The position numbers and the translations under genes were made by a program. From positions 1,674,001 to 1,738,000 of the forward strand of contig NZ_CP080575.1 of the NCBI RefSeq assembly GCF_019575955.1: a DNA stretch of 64,000 bases, written 5' to 3'. This DNA is from Nesterenkonia pannonica. Lineage in GTDB: Bacteria > Actinomycetota > Actinomycetes > Actinomycetales > Micrococcaceae. A model generated the notes under the pieces. That model worked only from the letters and a program-made list of their open reading frames with translations. It was not told the origin of the DNA and ran no database searches. Positions within the stretch are counted from its first letter, which is position 1. Each line of letters starts with the position of its first letter. Below, one piece after another: positions 56,270 to 64,000 of the stretch.

Positions 56270-57430
56270 ATGGCAACCATCGAGAAGCGCTCCGGTAAGA
56301 CGAAAACCTCTTACAGGGTCATCTGGAGACACGACAACAACCGCTATGCGGAGACGTTCAGCAGCCTCGAGAAGGCCGAGGCATGGGTGAGGCTGCTCAA
56401 GTTCTCGAACAACGATCCGGTGGCGACAGAGAAGAATCTACGGCGCACGGAATCGACGGTCCCTACGCTCTCTGAAATCTCCGAGCGCTACATCGGCAAC
56501 CTCATCGACACCGCCGACTACACGCGCACCAAGTACCGCACCTATATGCGCCACCACCTGCACGTCATCGACCACCCTGTAGACACCATCGGCGAAGAGG
56601 ACATCGCCCGGTGGGTGGCATGGATGCACCGAGAAGGGAAGGGTGGAAAGGGTTACGCGCCCAAGACCATCAAGAACACGCATGGCTACCTATCCAGCCT
56701 GCTCCGATATGCCGTGAAGCTCGGGCACATAACGTGGAACCCCACCGAAGAGACACGTATCCCGAAGATGACACCAGGGAGTGAGCGCAATAAGTTCCTC
56801 ACTGAGGAGGAGTTCTTCACGGTGCTTGGACATGTGGAGGATCAGTTCAGGCCCTACGCAGTGTTCCTGTTCTACACAGGTTTGCGCGGATCAGAGATGC
56901 TGGCTCTCACGCCCGAGGACTTCACTGTCGCAGACGGCATGACCTACGTGAGCGTCACTAAATCTATGAAGCGTGCAGAGACTGGTCCCGGCACCTATGT
57001 GGGCGAGCCTAAGAGTGAGAGTTCTCGGCGGCGCATCGACGTGGATGACGACACGATGTCAGTAGTGTGGCCGCTGGTGCGCGCTGCGGGGCACGGCAAC
57101 TATGTCTTTCCTGTTGAGCCTATCCAAGAGGTGACCGTGCTCTACAGGCGCATGTGGCGTCCTGCGGTGAAGCGTGCGCAGAAGGCAGGCTTCACTAAGA
57201 CGCCGAAGGTTCACTCTCTGCGGCACTCCCACGCATCCCACATGCTCGCCCTGGGACAGCCCATGCATGAGGTCTCACGCCGTCTAGGACACTCCAGTTT
57301 GGCGATGACTGACAAGGTGTACGCGCATATGGTGCCAGCGCGTCAGGGGTCCGCCAGTAAGCTCCTGCAGCAGTCGAAGAGGTCTCAGGCAGTAGAGCAC
57401 GCACCTGCCGAGCTCACCGCCCATGGATGA
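56270..57430 (+). CDS. int: Phage tyrosine recombinase integrase
   Basis: ~387 aa, unbroken. N-terminal AP2-like arm-binding part (TKTSYRVIWRHDNNRYAETF), a core-binding domain (SERYIGNLIDTADYTRTKY), and the catalytic domain with Arg in TGLRGSEMLAL, Lys in VSVTKSMKR, HSLRHSHASH (HxxR), GHSS and the nucleophile in DKVYAHM. Start at ATG 56270 (MATIEKRSGK) preferred; the frame is open to 56219. It overlaps the next gene by 8 bp. Confidence 0.95.
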   Translation: MATIEKRSGKTKTSYRVIWRHDNNRYAETFSSLEKAEAWVRLLKFSNNDPVATEKNLRRTESTVPTLSEISERYIGNLIDTADYTRTKYRTYMRHHLHVIDHPVDTIGEEDIARWVAWMHREGKGGKGYAPKTIKNTHGYLSSLLRYAVKLGHITWNPTEETRIPKMTPGSERNKFLTEEEFFTVLGHVEDQFRPYAVFLFYTGLRGSEMLALTPEDFTVADGMTYVSVTKSMKRAETGPGTYVGEPKSESSRRRIDVDDDTMSVVWPLVRAAGHGNYVFPVEPIQEVTVLYRRMWRPAVKRAQKAGFTKTPKVHSLRHSHASHMLALGQPMHEVSRRLGHSSLAMTDKVYAHMVPARQGSASKLLQQSKRSQAVEHAPAELTAHG

Positions 57431-57722
57431 CGCGACCAGAGCCATCTACCAGCAGCTGCTCTCAGCTCACCAGGCGACCTACGGCGAGTAAGCCAGCGTG
57501 AAGATGCGCCACTACCTGCAGGGTCAGGCTGAGGCGCTGGTGCGCGACCTCGGGGTGAAGTCGGAGCGGCGCAGTCAGGCCGAGGGTGCCAGCGGGTTCA
57601 TGGCCGCACCAGTCGAGGAGATGTGGGAGCACGAACGCAAGGGCGGCCGTGCGCCGGAGCGACGTTGGCGGCCGGTGCAGTTCCTGCGGACACGGGCACT
57701 GCCGCTGGGAGAGTTTCGGTAG
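57423..57722 (+). CDS. Small phage protein, in-frame TAA probably a sequence error
   Basis: A frame starts MDDATRAIYQQLLSAHQATY and hits TAA at 57489; the same frame then continues MRHYLQGQAEALVRDLGVKS to WRPVQFLRTRALPLGEFR and a TAG at 57720. The TAA lies inside GTAAGC, which elsewhere here stands for GCCGGC; that reading gives Glu-Pro-Ala and one 99-residue protein. No function recognised; mostly helical, basic C-terminus. It overlaps the end of int and ends just before a terminator. Confidence 0.6.
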
Positions 57723-57732
57723 GCACAGAAAA

Positions 57733-57766
57733 AGCGCCCCACTCAGCCGTAGCCAAGTGGGGCGCT
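57733..57766. terminator. Bidirectional terminator in prophage
   Basis: AGCGCCCCACT pairs with AGTGGGGCGCT around a 12-base loop, with A-run before and T-run after, between the + strand integrase unit and the - strand lysis genes. Confidence 0.85.
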
Positions 57767-57780
57767 CTTTCGTGGTGGTG

Positions 57781-58017
57781 CTACTTGGGTGTGGAGGCAT
57801 CCTCTATGGGGTCGGCCTCCACGGGTTCCTTCTTGGGCGTGTTCGCCAGCGCGAGGCTGGACTCCCCGACTCCGAGCACGGCGGCCGCGATCAGTGCGAC
57901 CGTTCCTGATGTGCCCTCGTCGAAGATCCCGTAAGCCACCAGCAGTGGCAGGACGGCGAGCACGATCCCGTAGATGTACTTGCGCTTCGTGCGGTCGGTA
58001 ATGATGCGGTCGAGCAT
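57781..58017 (-). CDS. Phage holin
   Basis: 78 aa. Basic N-terminus RIITDRTKRKYIYG, then two membrane helices (IVLAVLPLLVAYGIF and GTVALIAAAVLGVGESSLALA), and a charged tail. This resembles the small r1t-type holin of actinophages that permits endolysin release. It is the last gene of the lysis cassette on the minus strand. Confidence 0.75.
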   Translation of the reverse strand: MLDRIITDRTKRKYIYGIVLAVLPLLVAYGIFDEGTSGTVALIAAAVLGVGESSLALANTPKKEPVEADPIEDASTPK

Positions 58018-58020
58018 GTG

Positions 58021-58494
58021 TCAGTCCTCTTCCTTGTCGGCCTTGGCTGTGATGCGTGAGTCCACTTCGAGCTGCTCGGCGACCTCGGCGGCAGTGATCT
58101 TGACCTGCTCGGATCGCGCTGAGTCCATGGCGTCTGTCACAGCCTTGGCGAGTCCGGGCTTAAGGGAGTCGAGCTGCTCGGCCAGCGCCTTGAATCCGGC
58201 GTCCTGTGCGGCTTCGATCTCTCGGAGCTTCTGATGGTTACCCCGGTTGAGGTAGCCGTACTGGTGGGCGCGGGCGATCTGATTGTCCTTGGTGGACGGG
58301 TTCTCGTTCACGTAGTCCAGGCCGCGCCAGCGCTGGACGGCATTAGCCATCCATGCGCGCCAGTCGTTACTGCGCATCCGTGACCAGATGTTCGCGGAAT
58401 ACTCGTGCGCACGGGCGAGCTGGCTGTCTTTGGTCGAGGGGTCGTCGTTCACGTGGTCGAGGCCACGGTGGCGCCAGACTTCTTCTGCGGACAT
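58021..58494 (-). CDS. Phage protein with an internal repeat
   Basis: 157 aa, ATG with a GGAAGGAA site. Residues ~5-40 and ~51-86 are copies of one unit: RGLDHVNDDPSTKDSQLARA and RGLDYVNENPSTKDNQIARA. A coiled-coil-like part (LREIEAAQDAGFKALAEQLD) and an acidic end follow. It lies between holin and endolysin, so a lysis or structural accessory role is possible; not recognised. Confidence 0.75.
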   Translation of the reverse strand: MSAEEVWRHRGLDHVNDDPSTKDSQLARAHEYSANIWSRMRSNDWRAWMANAVQRWRGLDYVNENPSTKDNQIARAHQYGYLNRGNHQKLREIEAAQDAGFKALAEQLDSLKPGLAKAVTDAMDSARSEQVKITAAEVAEQLEVDSRITAKADKEED

Positions 58495-59101
58495 GACGGT
58501 TCCTTCCAGGGTGGGAGTTGATGCGGGGTGGTGCCGGTTGCTCCGGCTTCGAGGCGGATGAACTCGGCCATGAACTCAGCGCGGGGAAGACGTCACGCGG
58601 GCCGGTGGGGTCTGTGCGATCACTCTGCAAGCTGCCGTGGTAGACAAATCCCCAATGGCCAGCGCGTGCCTGTGCCCCGGTGATGTACCGAGCGGGAACG
58701 GGCGCGAGTCCCTGGGACACGCACCAGCGGGAGTACTGGTGAGCCATGCGTGCCATGCCTTTGATGAGGTTGTCGCGCCAGGTCTTGCTGATCCGGTCCC
58801 ATTCGTCGGCGCGGCAGTTCGCGGTGATCCCGGCGGCGAAAGGGTTGATCGCTGGGGCGTGCCAGGTGTACCAGGACCAGGGCGCGTACTGATTCGCGGT
58901 GCCGTACACGTCGGCACCGGCGTTGTAGGAGCCGGGCCCCAGCCGAGTGTGAATGAACTGCCACAGAGCCAGCAGAAATGACCCGGCTGCGGACTCTGAT
59001 GTGTGAAGGCCCACCTGTGGGATCTTCGGCCGAGCGTGTCGGTAGGTGCGTGCGGCTTGGGCGAAGTTGGGGTTGGTGCCGTGGGTGCCGATGAAGCTCA
59101 T
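58449..59101 (-). CDS. Phage endolysin, probable N-acetylmuramoyl-L-alanine amidase
   Basis: MSFIGTHGTNPNFAQAARTY, then VGLHTSESAAGSFLLALWQF, NQYAPWSWYTWHAPAIN, DNLIKGMARMAHQYSRWCVS, YITGAQARAGHWGFVYHG and DPTGPRDVFP: the His positions and spacing suit an amidase-2/PGRP-like cell-wall hydrolase. A one-base loss near 58580 precedes a short linker (AEFMAEFIRLEAGATGT); the true C-terminus is uncertain and may overlap the next gene. Confidence 0.65.
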
Positions 59102-59253
59102 CAGTGCCCCACCCGCTCCCCTGCTGCCTCGCGATGGTGTAGCTCCTCCACCTGTCGGTCGATCTCGGCGCGCTCTTCGTCGGTGAGTTCATCGAGGCTC
59201 TGGTCGTCCTCTGTGCGGTAGGGCTCGATGGTGGTGTGCCATTTCTCGGCCAT
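59101..59253 (-). CDS. Small acidic phage protein (50 aa)
   Basis: MAEKWHTTIEPYRTEDDQSL followed by a helical acidic DELTDEERAEIDRQVEELHH; AAGGAGG lies ahead of the ATG. Stop overlaps the endolysin start region. Not recognised. Confidence 0.65.
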   Translation of the reverse strand: MAEKWHTTIEPYRTEDDQSLDELTDEERAEIDRQVEELHHREAAGERVGH

Positions 59254-59303
59254 GCGTGCCTCCTTGGGCATGAGAAAGGCCCCGACTCTGCGGGGCATAG
59301 TGG

Positions 59304-59687
59304 TTATTCGGGGTGATGCGCTTCCGGTGGTATCGGTGGTGGTCGGTCCTGCAGGCGCAGGTCGTGCCAGTCGGCTTCGATCCATCGCGCCCATCCGAAG
59401 AGGGCTTCATGGGCCTTCTGCCAGCGGTTCAACCTGCTCTCCATGGCATCCATCCGGGCGGCGACTGCGCGCGCCTCAGTGACGGCATAGTGCGCTAGGT
59501 CAAGGGCTGTGCTCTGGCCCTCAGTGCCCGGTGACGCTGGAGTGTGCGTAGTGTCCACCAGATAGTTCTCGCGATCCCTGCGCTCCAGTGAAGGTGTGCC
59601 CGGTTTCTTGCCGAAGAACACGCCCGCCAGCGTGCCAATCAGTGCGATGCTTGCGACGATGATTGCTACCCAATGCTCTGCTTGCAT
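59304..59687 (-). CDS. Phage membrane-anchored protein
   Basis: 127 aa. One N-terminal helix (WVAIIVASIALIGTLAGVFFG) then a soluble, helical part ([20 protein letters not shown] and RLNRWQKAHEALFGWARWIE) and a proline-rich end. Could be a spanin- or holin-like accessory; not recognised. 4 bp from the next gene. Confidence 0.7.
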   Translation of the reverse strand: MQAEHWVAIIVASIALIGTLAGVFFGKKPGTPSLERRDRENYLVDTTHTPASPGTEGQSTALDLAHYAVTEARAVAARMDAMESRLNRWQKAHEALFGWARWIEADWHDLRLQDRPPPIPPEAHHPE

Positions 59688-59690
59688 ACG

Positions 59691-60173
59691 TCACCCCTCA
59701 GTGAACTTTTCGGCCTCTTCTCGGGCATTGAGAATGCGCTCACTGAGGTACAGCCCGCGTGCTTGACCGGCGTAGCCGATAGCAATTGACGAGGACATGA
59801 CGATCGTGACTATGGCGTTCGGGTTTCCGGTGGAGAGCACTGAGATGCAGTACCCGAGCCATGCGCATGAGAACGCGAACGCGCCCCCGTACTTCACGCG
59901 CATGATGTCCTTCTTCGACCAGGCTTTGCGGGGAGTAATGGCCGCGTGAAGGAACCGTGTCGCACCTACGGCCATGGTGATGGAGAGCATGACCAGCACC
60001 CACCAGGGCAGGCCTTCGAGGGCGCGGCTGATGATGAACTCCGGCGCCACCGCGGGCAGTAGTAACGCGCTAATGATGAGCGACCCGACCGCAATCGAGA
60101 TGCCCAGCGAGTCCGAGTAGAAGCGGTCTCGCAGCTTCGGCGGCTCATGCCGCGTGATGTACTGACCGGGCAT
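59691..60173 (-). CDS. Phage polytopic membrane protein
   Basis: 160 aa, four hydrophobic segments: ISIAVGSLIISALLLPAVAP, LPWWVLVMLSITMAVGATRF, YGGAFAFSCAWLGYCISVL and NAIVTIVMSSSIAIGYAG. N- and C-termini charged. Near the lysis genes, so a second holin-type protein is possible; not recognised. Confidence 0.7.
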   Translation of the reverse strand: MPGQYITRHEPPKLRDRFYSDSLGISIAVGSLIISALLLPAVAPEFIISRALEGLPWWVLVMLSITMAVGATRFLHAAITPRKAWSKKDIMRVKYGGAFAFSCAWLGYCISVLSTGNPNAIVTIVMSSSIAIGYAGQARGLYLSERILNAREEAEKFTEG

Positions 60174-60175
60174 GG

Positions 60176-60879
60176 CTACTGCCTCTCGTAGAGGGATGCG
60201 ACCTCGTTCGGCGGCCAGTGTGCCTGTGAGGTGTGGTCCTGGATGACGAAGTACAGCTCTCCCTCGTAGGTGAGCGCGTCACCGTTGGAGTAGTCCACGT
60301 TCGCCTCCCAGGCTTCCGTGGCGGGCTCGCCCGACTCTGACTCGTCGTCGTCAGGTTCGTCGTCCTCGTCCGGCTCAGACTCAGACTCGGGCTCGATGAG
60401 CTTCCAGTCGTCGGCGTACTCGTCAGGCGAATGCACGACACCGTCACGCTTGGCCTCGTAGACCTCACCGTCCGTCCAGGTCATCCTCATGCCCGTGTTG
60501 TACGCGTCATGCTGACCACTAGGACGATTGAAGGGCGGGTAGATGGTCTCGCCAGTATCAGGGTCAACCTCTGGCTTCATGATCCATCCACTTTCGCCTG
60601 GCTCCCACACGTTATGGTCGATGGTCGAGATCCAGGTGTGCCCTCCGTGGACGCGCTCTGAGCCTGCCATCGGTCGCGATAAAGGGGATGTCGGGGCACC
60701 CATTCATCGCCATCCTTGATTCCCGACGCCTGTTGGTACTCGGCGATGGCGGCCTCGATCTTCTCCGGTGAGGCGTCGAGTCGGCGGCGGAGGTTCTGCT
60801 CCTGCATGATTGACCGGCGAAGCTGGGCCAGCTCGTCGTCGGAGAGACCCTGGATGCTTGGGAAGTCACTCAGCGGCAT
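60176..60879 (-). CDS. Phage protein with chitin-binding-type (CBM5/12) modules
   Basis: Inferred single gene across a one-base break near 60665. N-terminal helical part (LSDDELAQLRRSIMQEQNLR), EWVPRHPLYRDRWQAQ, HTWISTIDHNVWEPGESGW, an acidic Ser/Asp/Glu linker (ESESEPDEDDEPDDDE) and a final module AWEANVDYSNGDALTYEGE.LYFVIQDHTSQ. The aromatic spacing fits carbohydrate-binding module 5/12. It may bind cell-wall glycan beside the tail fibre. Confidence 0.75.
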
Positions 60880-60885
60880 CGTTGA

Positions 60886-61074
60886 TCACGTCTCCCCGTG
60901 CTGGCTGCGCAGAGTCTCGTTGGCTTCGCGCAACTTCTGGTTCTCCTCGCGCAGCTTCTGGTTATCGGCCTTGGCCTCGTCGAGCTCAACTTCGGCGACC
61001 GTGTTCTGCAGGGTCAGGTTCGCGATCTGCATGGCCTGCTTCTGGATGACGGCCTGTGCGGTTTCGTTCTTCAT
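60886..61074 (-). CDS. Small coiled-coil phage protein (62 aa)
   Basis: Heptad-patterned throughout: QKQAMQIANLTLQNTVAEVE and DNQKLREENQ.KLREANETL. Its ATG overlaps the tail fibre TGA (ATGA). Likely a small trimer or bundle accessory of the tail fibre; not recognised. Confidence 0.7.
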   Translation of the reverse strand: MKNETAQAVIQKQAMQIANLTLQNTVAEVELDEAKADNQKLREENQKLREANETLRSQHGET

Positions 61075-64000
61075 GCTGCTGCTCCTTCGAGTTCGGTGAC
61101 GCGGGCCTGCAGCGCCTTGATTTCAGTGAATGCCGCCTGGATGATCCGGTAGAGAATGCCGGTGCGCGCCAAGGCCAGGCGGTCATAGAGCACTTCCTCG
61201 ATCTGTCCATCCGGGCCGTACGTGATGAACTGCTCCCCGCCGTACTCCTTGACGGTCTCGGCAACCACGCCGGGGATGCGGCGCAGCTGGATCGCGTCAT
61301 GCAGAGACTGGTCCTTTTCAGTGAACGGCCTCGGCTGTTCGTCCATCTGGGCCCGACGCTCGTACTCGCCCCGGTCAATCCAGTCGATCAACGGAATATC
61401 GATCAGGGATTCAGGCACCTCGAGTTCCTGCTGGTCGAGCTTGTAGCGCGACGCTGAGGAGCTGCGTCGGAAACGGCCCGACGAATCAACAGCTACGTTC
61501 GCTGAGGCGCCCGTGGTGTTCGCCCAGGTGCTGAAGTTGTCGATATACCCGTTGTCGATGGACAGCGACATGCCATCCTGAACACGGATGGCCAGCTGCG
61601 CGTTCGAGGTGGCGGGACTCTGGCCCATCCACCCCAAGGTGCGGAAGTTCCCGAACGTGAATCGAACCCGGCTCGAGAGCTCCATTTCGATGTCGCCCTG
61701 GAATCGTGCGCGGCCCTCAGCGCCCGGCTCGAACAGCATGTACTGGTCGTCCTGAGTGGTGCCGCCCACGCTGATTCGCTGACCACGGAACTGCATTAGC
61801 GCCCGCTCCTGCTCAACGCCGAGGAACGGGTAGGCAGTGTCGTCATCGTCGCCACCCAGGTCGTTGTAGACCATCGAGAGGCGGCCCATGGTGGCCCGTG
61901 ACTTGATCGTTGAACGGTTATTGCCGGAGAAGAACCGGATATGACCGCCATCTGCGGTGTCCTCCAGTTCGATCCGGTTGCCGTTGAACGCGGTCCGGAA
62001 GGTGCCCGTTGCGGTGAGGTTGCCGGTGCTGGCCGAGAGGTCGAAGCGGCGGTTTCCACTGCCGTCCCAAGCGCGCAGACCGGCTTAGGCTGGAGCTTCA
62101 CGCCACGGTTCGACTGGCTGTGTGTCTGGAACGTCGCCGCGGTGGCGACCACACCAGTCCATGAATTCGACCTGATCTGATCCGCGTCAAGCTCTAGGAA
62201 CTCCGCTGAACCTGCGGCGATCTTGTTGCCGACCGCCTCGTTGAAGAACAGGTTCTCCAGCTCGGCTTCGGTGGCCTGCAATAGGCCATCAATAACCATC
62301 TTGCCACTGTTTGCCTGCGTGACCGTCGGCGCATACATGCCGATGTGCGACGTGGTCCGCTCGAAGTAGAGCAGGATGAACATCGTGCGGATAGACCCGA
62401 TCTCAGGGACTGTCCACGAGTAGTCCAAAGTGTCGCCGGTACTCATTCCGGCGGGCCAGTAGTGGCGACCTTCCTGGTAGATAACCCCGTCGTGATCGCC
62501 CAAATACCCCACGCGGATGCCCAGGCGATGATTCGAGTTGCTGTTGTTCATCTGCTTCGCGGAGAACCAATACTTCTCGCCAGGCCGAGCCTCGAGCCGT
62601 TCACGCCCGTACTGGACACGGAACTCACCACTAATCCCGCCGGAGGGGCGAATGATGTTGGTGTCCCCTGCGCTCCACCAGAAGTAACCGATCTCATCCT
62701 CAGCGGTGTCGTGTCTCTGCCAGCCGCCCTCCATTCCCCACTCACGCGAGAACTGCGGGTCAGTAATCAGGTTGGTGTAGTTGCCCACCACCATCTTCTG
62801 AGTGCTCACAGACTTGTCCTTGAGCAACGTGCCGCCGATCAGCGCCTGATCGAAGTCGGCCATGCGGCCCTGAATCAGGTTCACCATGGCGTTATCTAGG
62901 AAGGCCGCAGACGCGGTGAACTCTACGGTGTCCACAGCACGGGACTTCACAGCACCGTCCTGCAGCGCCACGTCACCGATCCAACCCTCGCGGGCGTCAA
63001 CCCGGTCGAACACTGCAAGCTGGCCCCACAGCTGCTCGACCACAGCCTCGTTGATACTCGCGCCCGAAGCGGCGAGCTTCCCGACACTGATGGAGCTGAA
63101 AACCTCATCGCGCAGAGGCAGTTTCTGCCAGCCGCCCGATTCGCGGCGCCAGATCCCAACGATGTCGTCACCATCGGTCTGGTAGTAGATGGTCCCGTTG
63201 ACCGCAGGGTCTCCGAGTGTGCCCTCAGTGTCGCCGTCGAAGTAGTCAGCGACCCGAGCGAGGGCGTCCTCTTCGGTGTCAGCGACCCCAACCATCCACG
63301 CGTCGGAGTACGAGGCACCATCAGTCGGCGCCGACCAGGACGGGCCGCCCTGATACCAGAGGATCGCCAGGATGTTATCGAACGGCTCATCCGGGATCTG
63401 CGTAGCCTGCGAAAGCCGTCCAGCAGAAAGAGGTATCTCCTGTGATACCGGCGGGGTGATCGCGACCTCAGTGGAACCCATGCGGAACTGGAAACGGAGC
63501 CTTACGTGGGACGCGCCGCGACCTTCGCTCTCGAAGCCACGCCGCACATCAGCCGACAGCGCCATCCAGCGGCCAGGGTCGCACGCGACCACCCCAGAAC
63601 AGGTTGGCGAACCTGAGCGTTCGCGGTGGCGCCATTGAACTCGACACGCAACGCCCGGCTACCGTGGGTTACCACCCACGAGGATGTCGGGTTGCCCAAC
63701 TCTCCGCCGGTGCTGGTGTGTGTCAGCCTCTCCAACCCCTGCTCGAAGCTGGGGTTGGCGATGAGGTTGCGCTGCACGTCAATGCCATTTCGACGCTTGG
63801 CAGACGTCGAATCATGCGGTGTGCCATCCCACGCGTAGGTCTCCCCGAACGCCCCGGTCTCATCGTCCGGCTCACCCTCGCCGATGTGGACCCGCTCACG
63901 CCCTGAAAGCATGTCGTTGAGCTCGTTGAGCCGCGACGTGTCTGCCTTCTGCGCCAGCGTCTCATCCAGCTCCTCAGTGACAGCGCGCAGGGTGTCGAAG
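61071..64000 (-). CDS. Phage tail fibre / minor tail protein with C-terminal chaperone-like domain (5' partial)
   Basis: At least 970 residues; the start is outside the window. It holds jelly-roll-like parts (NLIANPSFEQGLERL, NLITDPQFSREWG), a helix LAQKADTSRLNELNDM at its visible beginning, repeated linker turns (VSTQKMVVGNYTNL, FLELDADQIRSNSW), and near the C-terminus SSASRYKLDQQELE with QLRRIPGVVAETVKEYGG, resembling S74-type intramolecular chaperone ends. Breaks near 63555 and at 62083-62090 (GCTTAGGC; GCCGGC restores QPAGLRAWDGSGN). Probably receptor-binding. Confidence 0.82.

Larger units (their letters stand above)
56145..64000. mobile_element. Prophage, left portion (attL in tRNA-Val; right end outside window)
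   Basis: From the tRNA-Val 3' end onward the content changes to phage genes: tyrosine integrase on +, then on - a lysis cassette (holin, endolysin), several small membrane or coiled-coil proteins, a chitin-binding-type protein and a long tail fibre. The host core gene ppgK lies directly before the tRNA. The attL core cannot be delimited without the other end. Confidence 0.88.

Overview
The window is 64 kb of GC-rich actinobacterial chromosome. The qcrCAB-ctaE and ctaCDF respiratory loci, a glnA/glnE-panB-map-ppgK run, a mycofactocin locus, an A-type RNase P RNA and ABC-F/SufE/Nif3 neighbours point to the order Micrococcales; the genus is not established. From 56.2 kb to the right edge lies one end of a siphovirus-type prophage integrated next to a tRNA-Val.

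Layout. 1-8.3 kb: mycofactocin biosynthesis (end of mftG on +; mftF, mftE, mftD, mftC on -), with trxB wedged between mftG and mftF, then a short-chain dehydrogenase and an IclR regulator on +. No mftA or mftB is visible. 8.3-14.4 kb: DUF2079 membrane protein, tRNA-Arg, ssb, ettA-type ABC-F, long-form GAPDH and rnpB. 14.4-25 kb: aldo/keto reductase, yaaA, rnhA, nif3, then sulfur genes (msrA, cysK, cysE), gnd, ppk2, zapE, sseA and sufE. 25-28.3 kb: alpha/beta hydrolase, msrB, rarA. 28.3-38.2 kb: cytochrome bcc-aa3 supercomplex genes with trpD and def between them, and an erpA-like gene. 38.3-44.7 kb: DUF3043, pyrD, hydrolase, uppS, recO, leuA with a leucine-rich leader peptide. 44.8-47.6 kb: ABC exporter plus heme A synthase. 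47.7-56 kb: LLM flavoprotein, glnE, glnA, panB, small SPOR-like protein, map, ppgK. 56.1-64 kb: tRNA-Val, integrase, lysis genes, small phage proteins, chitin-binding-type protein, tail fibre.

Sequence quality dominates how the window reads. Most genes, including essential ones (leuA, trpD, glnA, qcrB, map), are broken by one- or two-base shifts. Two classes are visible. One is loss of single bases, often in G or C runs. The other is specific: at about 22 places, strings such as GCTTAAGC, GCTTAGGC, GCCTAAGC, GCTAAGC, GCTTAGT or GCTTAC/GTAAGC stand where protein conservation calls for GCCGGC. I read this as systematic miscalling of a modified GCCGGC site, so the genes are probably intact in the organism. 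Gene coordinates are therefore given for the inferred whole genes across the breaks.

The best candidate for new biology is a palindrome TTCTAC-N5-GTAGAA found four times, each next to aa3 oxidase or heme A genes (ctaE/trpD, ctaC twice, ABC-ctaA), suggesting a dedicated oxidase regulon.
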